Below are positions 1-7,011 of a stretch of 16,258 nucleotides of DNA, in pieces. The position numbers and the translations under genes are program-made. Numbering within the stretch: position 1 is the stretch's first letter; each line of letters starts with the position of its first letter. Location of the stretch: NCBI GenBank assembly GCA_043769985.1, contig JAYVIV010000141.1:1-16258 (forward strand), in the 5' to 3' direction. The notes under the pieces were generated by a model, which was not told the DNA's origin, ran no database searches, and saw nothing but the letters and a program-made list of their open reading frames with translations. This DNA comes from Arcicella sp043769985. Lineage in GTDB: Bacteria; Bacteroidota; Bacteroidia; Cytophagales; Spirosomataceae.

Positions 1-902
1 ATGAAATCTTGGTAGGCACTATTGGCTTCAAAATATTTACCCTTTTGAAGGTAGATTTCTCCCAAAAAATAGTTGAAAAATGGGATTGAAAGGTATTCAC
101 TGGTTTGAGGACGTGTTTTCATTAGATTTGAGGCGGCTTCACTTTTTCCAAGTTTTATGAGAAGTGAAGTTCCAACGAAGGTAATCGCCAGATTTTTTGG
201 ATTCTTTTGAATGAAAGAAATTAACTCTTTTGATTTGTCTCCGTGATTTGAAACAATATAGGTAGAAAGAATATACTGAAACAATTCTGCTTCAACCGAA
301 AAGATTTTATCATGGCGAACTACATTTTCTAATTCTTGAATTCCTTGTTTAATGTTGCCTCTGATACCGAATATATTTGTAATCCATTGGTATTTCTTAG
401 GCATTGAACCAATCACAATATGAAGAATTCCTAATGATTTTTGTTGCGGAATGAATGTGGGAAATTGGGCTGCGTTCTTAGTTAGAATTCGATACGCTTT
501 TATTATTTCATTAGCTCCTTTTACTTCATGACCATATTTTAATTTTATGAAAGCCGTGTGGAGATGTATTTCTGATAGTAGAAAATTGCGATAGGGCGAG
601 TTTTCATTAAATGTTTCGACTAATCTTATTCTCGCTTGTTGTTGTTCAACGAAGTCTTCATATTTGTCTTTATTTTCCAAGACTCCCATTTCAATCATAT
701 CCGCAAAACTCTCTAAATAGGGAACTAAGCCATTCTTATTTTTGTAATTGTCCTGCAATATTTTTCGACCATTTTCAAGTTTCAAAGCGGTAATTTCAAC
801 GTATGCTTTTTGAATTTGTGGGGTCCACTCAAAATCATTAGCATATAATTGAATGACAAAAAATGATAACAAATATCCCGTAAGCGTAAGTTTTTTTCTC
901 AT
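1..902 (-). CDS. Exported helical-repeat (TPR-like) protein, C-terminus cut by window edge
   Basis: The minus-strand frame opens at an ATG (902-900) and stays open to the window edge, about 300 residues with no stop. The product begins MRKKLTLTGYLLSFFVIQLY, a short basic N-region followed by a hydrophobic core, which reads as a Sec signal peptide with cleavage probably near Ala21. The rest is soluble and helical, with repeated Leu/Ala/Tyr spacing (for example SEIHLHTAFIKLKYG and FFNYFLGEIYLQKGKYFEAN, the latter close to a TPR helix pair). That suggests a periplasmic TPR-like scaffold protein. I do not recognise a specific family or function. It is divergent from the membrane-protein gene at 987, with an 84-bp gap between them. 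The C-terminus lies outside the window. Confidence 0.75.
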   Translation of the reverse strand, partial: MRKKLTLTGYLLSFFVIQLYANDFEWTPQIQKAYVEITALKLENGRKILQDNYKNKNGLVPYLESFADMIEMGVLENKDKYEDFVEQQQARIRLVETFNENSPYRNFLLSEIHLHTAFIKLKYGHEVKGANEIIKAYRILTKNAAQFPTFIPQQKSLGILHIVIGSMPKKYQWITNIFGIRGNIKQGIQELENVVRHDKIFSVEAELFQYILSTYIVSNHGDKSKELISFIQKNPKNLAITFVGTSLLIKLGKSEAASNLMKTRPQTSEYLSIPFFNYFLGEIYLQKGKYFEANSAYQDF

Positions 903-986
903 AATAAAGTACAGAATAGTATTTACAACTAAAATATTCACAAATTTACATCATATTACGATTTACCATTCAGAAACTCCTCAATC

Positions 987-1991
987 ATGTCATTCAAAGA
1001 GATAATAATTCAAGGCAAAAATTTGAAATTAGAGAGATTTTGGATAGTTCTTAAATGGTTAATCGTAGGATTTCTATTGTATGGCATTTTCTCTATTTTA
1101 GAAAATCGTAAGGAAGATATTGGATTTGTAAGTTATCATTTAAAGCGGGTAATTTCAGTACAGAATAGCTTCTTTTTTCTGGGAGTATTTTTAATGAGTT
1201 TTCTTAATTGGGGCTTTGAAGCAAAAAAATGGCAAATATTGGTGAGTAAGGTTGAATCAATTTCCTTTCATGATGCTTACAAAAGTGTATTAATGGGTTT
1301 ATCATTTGGTTTCATTTCTCAAGCAGATTTAGGGGATTTGGCTGGAAAAATGGTGTTGATAAAAAGTGAAAATAGAAAAAAAAGTACGGGAGCTGTTTTA
1401 TTAGGAGGTGGTCTTCAAACGTATATTTCCTTACTATTTGGGACATTGAGTTTAGTTTATTTTATGATAAATGTTTTTCCAAAAGGGTTGATTTTTTATC
1501 AAATAATACTTTTTTTATGCTTTTTGGGAATAACGATTGGAATAGTTCTACTTTATTTCAGAAAAAATATGGATGCTTTTTTTAACAAAGTGCCATTTTT
1601 TACTTTCATTAAACCCTTCTTAATCGTTTTGAAATCTTATTCAAATTGGGAAATATTTGAAGTATTTGCTTTATCATGTTCTCGATACCTAATTTTCAGT
1701 TTACAATTTCTAATAATCCTTTTATTGTTCCAGATTCCCTTGTTGATTATAGATTTATCAATGATTATTTTCTTTGTATTTTTTGTTAAAACCATCGTTC
1801 CAAGTATATCATTTATTTCTGATTTAGGTGTTAGAGGAGTGACATCCCTTTATTTGTTTGAATTTTACAACATAAGTCCGTCATTAGTGATTGCTTCAAC
1901 TTTTACTATTTGGGTGATTAATATTTTAATTCCAGTATTAATGGGTACTTTAGTTTTGATATTTTTAAAAAGAACACAATTTCAACGCTAA
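987..1991 (+). CDS. Flippase-like / lysylphosphatidylglycerol synthase TM-domain protein
   Basis: The product is a 334-residue, very hydrophobic inner-membrane protein with about seven or eight membrane segments (roughly 19-37, 61-78, 100-112, 137-162, 168-191, 230-270, 300-328). The pattern FLNWGFEAKKWQIL (72-85), then DAYKSVLMGLSFGFISQADLGDLAGK (96-121, which sits where the family has its G-x-P-x-R-x-G-E signature), then a conserved GAVLLGGGLQ stretch (136-144), fits the family of AglD/UPF0104 and the MprF membrane domain. Members are thought to move or present lipid-linked substrates; the exact substrate cannot be read from sequence. No synthase (aminoacyl-transfer) domain is attached. Here the family's usual Pro/Arg in the short motif is replaced by QADLGD, so the assignment is to the superfamily only. 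It appears to be a single-gene unit. Confidence 0.7.
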   Translation: MSFKEIIIQGKNLKLERFWIVLKWLIVGFLLYGIFSILENRKEDIGFVSYHLKRVISVQNSFFFLGVFLMSFLNWGFEAKKWQILVSKVESISFHDAYKSVLMGLSFGFISQADLGDLAGKMVLIKSENRKKSTGAVLLGGGLQTYISLLFGTLSLVYFMINVFPKGLIFYQIILFLCFLGITIGIVLLYFRKNMDAFFNKVPFFTFIKPFLIVLKSYSNWEIFEVFALSCSRYLIFSLQFLIILLLFQIPLLIIDLSMIIFFVFFVKTIVPSISFISDLGVRGVTSLYLFEFYNISPSLVIASTFTIWVINILIPVLMGTLVLIFLKRTQFQR

Positions 1992-2099
1992 TTTCAACTT
2001 TTATCCACTTCATGAATTATGCCTTTTGTAACATTTTATGCTATGACACAGTCTAACATTCAACTTTACTGTCCGTATAATAATGTTTTTATAATTTAT

Positions 2100-2130
2100 T
2101 TTGGATAACACTTTTAATCTTGTATTTTAG
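2100..2130 (+). promoter_or_regulatory. Bacteroidota-type promoter for the GGGPS gene
   Basis: TTTG at 2100-2103 is separated by exactly 19 nt from TATTTTAG at 2123-2130, which differs from the Bacteroidota -7 consensus TAnnTTTG at one position. Transcription would start near 2137. This falls on top of the first possible ATG (2136) and so favours the downstream start at 2223, leaving a leader of about 86 nt. Confidence 0.55.
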
Positions 2131-2222
2131 CCATATTGATGAAAAATTATTCTCAATTTTATAGAATTTGTTTTTTAGCAGTAAAATATTATAATAATTC
2201 GTCGAAACTATTAATTATTACC

Positions 2223-2993
2223 ATGATACATCGTTACATTACTTTTTTACGCCAAACAAACAAAAAGGGGTTTGCCGTTTTGATTGACCCAGATAAAATC
2301 AACCTTCAAAACTTAGCGTTATTGATACAAAAAAGTATCGAAAATCATGTTACCTTTTTTTTTATCGGAGGCAGTTTGATTACCGAAAACCTGACTTCTC
2401 AAATCGTAGAGTGTATTAAGAAACACTCAAATATTCCTACGGTTCTTTTTCCAGGCAGCATCACACACATTAATTTATCCGCCGATGCAATCCTGTATCT
2501 CTCTTTAGTATCGGGCAGAAATCCAGACTTTTTGATTGGTCAGCACGTAATTTCTGCCCCAATTTTAAAGAAAAGCAACCTTGAAATTTTGCCAACTGGG
2601 TATATATTAATTGATGGAGGAAAACAAACTACAGTATCTTACATTTCAAACACAACTCCGATTCCCAGTAATAAGTCCGATATAGCAATTTGCACGGCAA
2701 TGGCGGCTGAAATGTTAGGAATGAAATTAATTTTTATGGATGCGGGCAGTGGTGCAAAAAATGCAATTCCTTTTGAAATGATTCGTGCAGTGAGAGAGAA
2801 TATTGAATTACCAATTCTGGTTGGAGGTGGAATTAATACCGTAGAAAAAGCAAAGGATGCACTTGAAGCAGGGGCGGATATTATCGTTGTTGGTCATGGC
2901 ATTGAAAACGACATTAATTTGATTGATGAAATTGGTTGCGTGGTGGAGTCATTTAATGTTGAAGTACAAGAGAAAAGCTATTTTTATCAATGA
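2223..2993 (+). CDS. Geranylgeranylglyceryl phosphate synthase (PcrB/GGGPS family)
   Basis: A TIM-barrel prenyltransferase of 256 residues, which is the usual family length. It should join a polyprenyl diphosphate to sn-glycerol-1-phosphate, making the first ether bond of an archaeal-type lipid; this enzyme group is known in archaea and Bacteroidota. Visible motifs are GFAVLIDPDK near the N-terminus, FFIGGS, VLFPGS, the long LSLVSGRNPDFLIGQHV segment, EILPTGYILIDGG, FMDAGSGA, and the phosphate-binding glycine loop PILVGGGINT followed by GADIIVVGHGIE. The reading frame extends 29 codons upstream to 2136. I chose the ATG at 2223 because the protein then starts MIHRYITFLRQ as family members do, and because the promoter places the transcript start at about 2137. 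The stop codon lies inside a long dyad (2975-3013). It is likely monocistronic. Confidence 0.9.
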   Translation: MIHRYITFLRQTNKKGFAVLIDPDKINLQNLALLIQKSIENHVTFFFIGGSLITENLTSQIVECIKKHSNIPTVLFPGSITHINLSADAILYLSLVSGRNPDFLIGQHVISAPILKKSNLEILPTGYILIDGGKQTTVSYISNTTPIPSNKSDIAICTAMAAEMLGMKLIFMDAGSGAKNAIPFEMIRAVRENIELPILVGGGINTVEKAKDALEAGADIIVVGHGIENDINLIDEIGCVVESFNVEVQEKSYFYQ

Positions 2994-3013
2994 ATCATTA
3001 ATAAAAATAGCTT
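2975..3013. terminator. Dyad spanning the GGGPS stop codon, probable terminator
   Basis: AAGCTATTTTTAT (2975-2987) pairs perfectly with 3001-3013. Inside it, after one mismatch, AATGA (2989-2993) pairs with TCATT (2995-2999), so 18 of 19 positions pair around a single-base centre. The TGA stop codon is part of the stem. Its position at the end of a gene suggests transcription termination, but the stem is AT-rich and the following U-tract (CTTTAAC) is weak. Confidence 0.5.
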
Positions 3014-3060
3014 CTTTAACTACATTAAGTAAGCACTGGTACGTAATTAGTTTGAACGAA

Positions 3061-3127
3061 ACTCATGGCATGACTGACAGTAATACGCTAATTATCAATA
3101 GTTTATGAATTGAGTCATGCCATGAGT
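3061..3127. repeat. 15-bp perfect inverted repeat with 37-nt loop
   Basis: ACTCATGGCATGACT (3061-3075) is the exact reverse complement of AGTCATGCCATGAGT (3113-3127). The pair lies in the 250-bp gap between the convergent GGGPS and phosphatase genes. No U-tract follows on either side, so it is not a clear intrinsic terminator. A protein-binding site or a small mobile-element remnant are alternatives. Confidence 0.6.
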
Positions 3128-3239
3128 AATTTTATACAGATGCTTAGTCACTACAAATCAAATAACGTTTTTATTTGGTGTAAATACTTGGCCATCAGTT
3201 AGTTGTTTTCTGAATATCGAAATACGAACAACTACTTAG

Positions 3240-3264
3240 CCACTCAAATTAATTTATTGAGTGG
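3240..3264. terminator. Small hairpin overlapping the phosphatase stop codon
   Basis: CCACTCAA (3240-3247) pairs with TTGAGTGG (3257-3264) across a 9-nt loop. On the plus strand it is followed by the T-rich run GGTTTATTTTTG, so it could stop plus-strand read-through into the convergent gene. It overlaps the last codons of the minus-strand gene, and chance cannot be excluded. Confidence 0.3.
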
Positions 3265-3981
3265 GTTTATTTTTGCAATCCTTTTGAACTCATCATGGGA
3301 TTTCAACAATTTAAGTAGCGTATTTGTGTCTTCAAATCTATGTAAATCAGTACCCAAAAAATCAATTAAATTGTTATTCAAGAGTTTGTGAGCCATTGTT
3401 TTAGCGGGTAAACCATATTGTCCTACTAACGACATCAGATTGAGTTGTAAAAAACATCCAAGAGATTTCAAATATTCAAATTGATGAAATTTTTCATTCC
3501 AGTATCTATACCTCTCAGGATGAGCCAAAATGGGTTTATAACCTTTGGTTCTCATAGAAAATATTACTTCTTCTAAATTTACGGGAGGGGCAACAAATGA
3601 CAGTTCAACCAGAACATAGTTGTCTCCAAAAGTCAAGAGATTATCATTGGCTAAATATTCTGAGAATAATTCATCAATTTTATATTCAGCGGCTGCTTCA
3701 ATAACTATCTCAATATTTGCTTCTGTTAATGCTTGCTTCAGATATGCCAATCCACTATTTATGATTTCGGGCGTATTTGGATAGACCCCTCCCATGATGT
3801 GAGGGGTTGTCACAATTTTACGGAATCCCATTTCTTTGAGTTGCCTAATACAATCTATTGAGTTTTCAATTTTAGTACATCCGTCATCAATATTTGGAAT
3901 CAAATGGGAATGAATATCAGTTCCTATAAAAGAAAAATCATTGTCGGGTTTCGAGGTAAAATTTTTTAAAAAGGAGAGCAT
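3244..3981 (-). CDS. PHP-family tyrosine-protein phosphatase (CpsB/YwqE type)
   Basis: A 245-residue metal-dependent phosphatase of the PHP superfamily. In Firmicutes and Bacteroidota these enzymes dephosphorylate the tyrosine kinase that controls export and chain length of capsule or exopolysaccharide. Metal-binding motifs are in the expected order: TDIHSHLIPNIDDG (H24, H26, D32-D33), VTTPHIM (H61), EAAAEY (E99), LAHPERYRY (H154), and FLGTDLHR (D212, H214). Length and motif set match intact family members. The gene starts 39 bp after the formyltransferase gene on the same strand, so the two are probably co-transcribed with the formyltransferase first. No kinase or export gene is present in the window, so a polysaccharide link is an inference from the family. 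Confidence 0.88.
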   Translation of the reverse strand: MLSFLKNFTSKPDNDFSFIGTDIHSHLIPNIDDGCTKIENSIDCIRQLKEMGFRKIVTTPHIMGGVYPNTPEIINSGLAYLKQALTEANIEIVIEAAAEYKIDELFSEYLANDNLLTFGDNYVLVELSFVAPPVNLEEVIFSMRTKGYKPILAHPERYRYWNEKFHQFEYLKSLGCFLQLNLMSLVGQYGLPAKTMAHKLLNNNLIDFLGTDLHRFEDTNTLLKLLKSHDEFKRIAKINPLNKLI

Positions 3982-4020
3982 AGCATTTAGGAATTATTTT
4001 ACAAAATATGGGTTCTTAAA

Positions 4021-4785
4021 TCAATAAAATCGCTTCCCTGCCTTCAAAAAATCGGAGACATCTTCTTTGGTTGGAAAAGTGAAATAAGTCATTTCTTCAT
4101 TTGGATTCGGAATTGTTTCAACGTTTCCAACATAAATCTTTTCAACTGATTCAAGAATGGCATCCATGCCCATCACTTTTGTATAGTCAATCAACTCAGC
4201 CTGAGTACGGTTGCCGATTTCAATTTTTTTCTGCACAATTATGTCTCCACTGTCAATACCTTCATCAACAAAAAACACAGAAACACCAGTGAATTTTTCG
4301 TTGTTTTTCAACACCCAAAAGGATGGCATCAAACCTCTATATTTAGGTAATAATGCAGTGTGCAGATTTATGCAGCCTTTAGTTCCAAGATTTATCAACG
4401 AATTTTTAAATATTTGATTTCCAGCCACCGAAACTAATAAATCTGGATTATACGCTTTTAATCTCTCTAAATTTTCCTTCTTATTGATATTTCCTTCAAT
4501 TTCGATTAATGGAATGTCATGTTTTGCCAATATATTTTTCACCTTCTTATTTGGATTTAACTTAGACAAAACGAATTTTACTCCATAATTTATGAAGAAT
4601 CCTAAGCCAAAAATTTCATACGTCTTTTTTAGTTTTTCAAAAAATGTTTCTCTTTTACCAAAAGGAGATACGTCAAAAACAACGGTGGCAACAACCTCGG
4701 AGTGTTTGGGGAGTTTTTTAATTAAGTAATCAATGTTCTGTGCTAAGTAGAACGGATCGTCTTGAGTAAGTAGGATAATTCTCAT
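4021..4785 (-). CDS. Formyltransferase-family protein (methionyl-tRNA / sugar N-formyltransferase fold)
   Basis: The 254-residue product has the formyl_transf_N fold. The region NLHTALLPKYRG (140-151) holds the catalytic Asn140 and His142, and the segment DEGIDSGD (174-181) supplies the catalytic aspartate; together these are the Asn-His-Asp triad that transfers a formyl group from 10-formyl-tetrahydrofolate. The protein lacks the C-terminal tRNA-binding domain of true methionyl-tRNA formyltransferase (about 310 residues), and its N-terminus MRIILLTQDDPFYLAQNIDY is typical of stand-alone members that formylate an amino sugar or similar small acceptor. It is first in a two-gene unit with the PHP phosphatase, which fits a role in surface-polysaccharide decoration. 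The acceptor itself cannot be told from sequence. Confidence 0.8.
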   Translation of the reverse strand: MRIILLTQDDPFYLAQNIDYLIKKLPKHSEVVATVVFDVSPFGKRETFFEKLKKTYEIFGLGFFINYGVKFVLSKLNPNKKVKNILAKHDIPLIEIEGNINKKENLERLKAYNPDLLVSVAGNQIFKNSLINLGTKGCINLHTALLPKYRGLMPSFWVLKNNEKFTGVSVFFVDEGIDSGDIIVQKKIEIGNRTQAELIDYTKVMGMDAILESVEKIYVGNVETIPNPNEEMTYFTFPTKEDVSDFLKAGKRFY

Positions 4786-4951
4786 AATTATTGTTAAGAT
4801 ATATGTATGTTTGATTAGATACTGTAAATTTACCCAATTACTATCTATCTATCAATTCATTTTTATATTTACGGTAAATAAATGGTTCGATTTTTGTTCT
4901 TCAGTTGGTAATTTGAGCGATAATTACAAAACTCATAAACTGCTGACAAAT

Positions 4952-5770
4952 ATGAAAGTTTTACAAAAAAAATATTCCTTGAAACGTGTTGTATTCGCTA
5001 TATTTTTATTGATACCTATATGCTCTACTTCCAAAATACTTGCTCAAAGCAATTATTCAGTTTTGGATAATTGGTCGATTGGTGTCAAATTTGGCAGTAA
5101 TCACTATTCAGGAGATTTGAGTTCAAATTACCTTTTTTTTCCTTCTGTGAACGTTGATGGACGTAACGGAACCGTTTTTGGTGGGTTTATTACCAAGCGT
5201 GTGAATAAAACTTTTTGTGCAACTTTAGACGCTGATTTCGTAAAACTTCATGATACTGGAAACACTTATTATAAAGATTATTTTAATAGTAGTGTCTTTC
5301 AAATAAACTTAATAGCGGATGCAGATTTATTTTATGTTTTTTTTGATGCTTCGAGTAGAATAAAAATATTACCCTATATGGGTATGGGCTTAACATCTTA
5401 CCATACCAGTGTTTATTCAAGAACTTCCGACCAATTAATGAGGGATACGAGTTATGATTCTTCTATTGGAATGAGTAGTATAAATAACCGTAAAAATATA
5501 GCAATAAGTATTCCAATTGGATTGAAAGTAACTCAAAGATTATTTGAAAATTTTGAAATAGGGGCTGATTTTAGAGTCAATAACTCTCTTACAGACAAAT
5601 TGGATGGTACTGTTGGTGGAGATAATTCGAATATATATAAAGGAGGATTATCGTTAGATAAAATTCCTCAAAATTCTTGGTATGATGCGTGGGGATATTT
5701 AGGTGTATCTGCTTCTTACAAAATTCCCCCTGTACGAAAAGGTTACATTAAAAATAGTAGATATTTGTGA
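4952..5770 (+). CDS. Outer-membrane beta-barrel protein (DUF6089-like)
   Basis: From the ATG at 4952 the product is 272 residues. It opens with a basic region and hydrophobic core (RVVFAIFLLIPICSTSKILA) ending in a cleavage site near residue 31-32, so it is exported. The mature part starts WSIGVKFGSNHYSGDLSSNY, the W-x-x-G-x-x-x-G-x-x-x-Y-x-G-D-L opening I associate with Bacteroidota DUF6089/porin-type barrels. It continues with alternating strands and glycine turns and ends in an aromatic-rich strand (YLGVSASYKIPPV). The frame extends 47 codons upstream to 4811, but that stretch is not signal-like, so I prefer 4952. The gene is divergent from the formyltransferase. A structural or transport role is assumed from the fold; the function is unknown. 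Confidence 0.75.
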   Translation: MKVLQKKYSLKRVVFAIFLLIPICSTSKILAQSNYSVLDNWSIGVKFGSNHYSGDLSSNYLFFPSVNVDGRNGTVFGGFITKRVNKTFCATLDADFVKLHDTGNTYYKDYFNSSVFQINLIADADLFYVFFDASSRIKILPYMGMGLTSYHTSVYSRTSDQLMRDTSYDSSIGMSSINNRKNIAISIPIGLKVTQRLFENFEIGADFRVNNSLTDKLDGTVGGDNSNIYKGGLSLDKIPQNSWYDAWGYLGVSASYKIPPVRKGYIKNSRYL

Positions 5771-5787
5771 TAAGTAAATTATATGTA

Positions 5788-6089
5788 TTATTCTTGAATC
5801 CTTGCTAAAAACATATTTTCTGTTCCAGTAGCATTTATTACTGTTGCACCAAATTTAGAAATTAAACTACAATATCCAATAACAAAGATTTTGTTATTTG
5901 TATCAATTACGATATCATTGCCGCCATCAATATTTTTTCCTCCTGCACTTTGGATTCAAATTGGTAATCCTGACTCATTGCACTTGACAACAAATATGTC
6001 AATTAAACCAGAAGAGATTTTGGTGTTTACTCCGAAATTAATTGTTCCAGTATAACTTCCAGTAACATAGATGTTATTATTATTATCTA
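5788..6089 (-). pseudogene. 3' remnant of an SBBP-repeat (beta-propeller) surface protein gene
   Basis: The minus strand reads DNNNNIYVTGSYTGTINFG at the top, then DIFVVKCNESG, then GGNDIVIDTNNKIFVIGY, and ends MFLARIQE with a TAA stop (5790-5788). This is the repeat pattern of SBBP proteins (D-x-x-x-N-x-Y-V-T-G-x-x-x-G-T-x-x-F-G ... D-x-F-x-x-K ... W-x-x-x-x-G-G). Two lesions are visible. An in-frame TGA at 5958-5956 stands exactly where the repeat normally has Trp (TGG to TGA), and the 5' part is missing because the IS5-family element begins at 6090. No matching 5' part occurs on the other side of that element. Only about 100 codons remain. Confidence 0.75.
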
Positions 6090-6121
6090 AGAAGATGTTT
6101 GAAAATTATATTTGGTAAAAT

Positions 6122-6550
6122 TCAGTTTCTATTTAGGATTATTTGGCAATTGGTTAGTAGTATCCATGCTTCGGCAGAATTTGCGGAGTGCCGCCCAGTC
6201 GTCTTTTCATAGTCTTTTGCGTGCCTTCGGAAGAATCCAAACCACGCAAAAGTCCTTTCATTAACCCATCTCCATTTAACTGGAACAAAGCCTTTTGCAG
6301 ATGGTGGTCTGGATACAAGTTCAACGTCTAATCCGATAACATTGTCATAAACCCAATCATAAAATACCTTTTTGTAAGCATCATCAACCGCAGCGGCGGC
6401 CACCAGTATTTTTTGCATTCTATCCAAGTAACCTAAACAGTGTTCTACTAACAAATGAGCCTTTGTTCCATCGTGGATATCGGCAGCAAGAACAATGACA
6501 CCCCAAACAAGTCCAAGGGTATCAACAATGATGTGTCTTTTTGCGACCAT
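6122..6550 (-). CDS. IS5-family transposase, C-terminal part (orfB)
   Basis: A 142-residue frame overlapping orfA by 29 bp. It begins VAKRHIIVDTLGL, the standard continuation of the IS5 catalytic domain. LVAAAAVDDAYKKVF gives the second acidic residue (D56 by alignment to the usual ADxxY motif), and WRWVNERTFAWFGFFRR with KDYE gives the third (E98). With D116 of the first part the DDE triad is complete. Removing one A from the five-A run would fuse the two ORFs into a transposase of about 280 residues, a normal size for this group. The ATG at 6550 may only be a frame artefact, since a fusion product would not need it. Confidence 0.75.
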   Translation of the reverse strand: MVAKRHIIVDTLGLVWGVIVLAADIHDGTKAHLLVEHCLGYLDRMQKILVAAAAVDDAYKKVFYDWVYDNVIGLDVELVSRPPSAKGFVPVKWRWVNERTFAWFGFFRRHAKDYEKTTGRHSANSAEAWILLTNCQIILNRN

Positions 6551-6965
6551 TCACAAGTTTATTACCATCAATGCCTTTATCTTCGCTGATGAGTGAAGCT
6601 ACCTTAACTAATTGACTGTCAATACATAATAAACTTGGTGTTTCGTTTTTACCTTGTCTTTTACGTTCTAATTTATTCAATGTGGCATTAAGACGTTCGA
6701 GTGTTCCGTCCTTTTTCCACTTCCTAAAATAGTAATAAATCGTCTCCCAGGGAGGATAATTATCGGGAATATTTCGCCATTGTGTACCCGTTTGCAAGAT
6801 ATAAAATTGGGCATCTAACACATCCCTTAAATTATATTTTCGCTTTCTTTGGTCGGAAACAATCGGGCGGCGTTCCGCTTTTTTAATAATTTCCCATCGG
6901 GAATCGGTTAAAACTTCATAACAAGTTTGCATATCTGATAAATTTCGTCGTTTGAAAGATGACAA
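6522..6965 (-). CDS. IS5-family transposase, N-terminal part (orfA)
   Basis: A 147-residue frame beginning MSSFKRRNLSDMQTCYEVLT. The segment RKRKYNLRDVLDAQFYIL followed by TGTQWRNIPDNYPPW is the N-terminal DNA-binding region of the IS427/IS1031 branch of IS5. LLCIDSQLVKV carries the first catalytic Asp (D116). The frame leaves the family pattern at NGRK and ends TTHHC-like in the wrong frame (KKTHHC). The correct continuation (KRHIIVDTLGL) is in the +1 frame, carried by the second ORF. The shift point is a run of five A residues (plus-strand T5 at 6538-6542). Either a programmed +1 shift joins the two parts or a one-base insertion has killed the gene. Confidence 0.8.
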   Translation of the reverse strand: MSSFKRRNLSDMQTCYEVLTDSRWEIIKKAERRPIVSDQRKRKYNLRDVLDAQFYILQTGTQWRNIPDNYPPWETIYYYFRKWKKDGTLERLNATLNKLERKRQGKNETPSLLCIDSQLVKVASLISEDKGIDGNKLVNGRKKTHHC

Positions 6966-7011
6966 ACCGATTCCCTTTTTTGATTAAAAACTAAAATTCA
7001 AACATCTTCTT

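Larger units (their letters stand above)
6090..7010 (-). mobile_element. IS5-family insertion sequence, 921 bp
   Basis: The ends are 14-bp perfect inverted repeats, AGAAGATGTTTGAA at 6090-6103 and its reverse complement at 6997-7010. Pairing continues weakly further in. TA stands directly outside each end (6088-6089 and 7011-7012), as expected for the 2-bp TA duplication of this family. Between the ends lie two overlapping transposase frames. The flanks belong to different genes (an SBBP remnant on the left, an hsdM remnant on the right), so the element marks a rearrangement junction. Confidence 0.85.

Noticed and set aside
611..793. Plus-strand open frame of 60 codons
   Set aside because: It lies opposite the long exported-protein gene, which has a signal peptide and an unbroken frame.
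914..944. TTTG (944-941) with TACTATTC 19 nt downstream, a promoter for the gene starting at 902
   Set aside because: The -7 box matches poorly and would leave a leader of only about five bases.
2136..2222. Longer N-terminus for the GGGPS protein
   Set aside because: The ATG at 2136 coincides with the predicted transcript start, and the extra 29 residues do not resemble the family.
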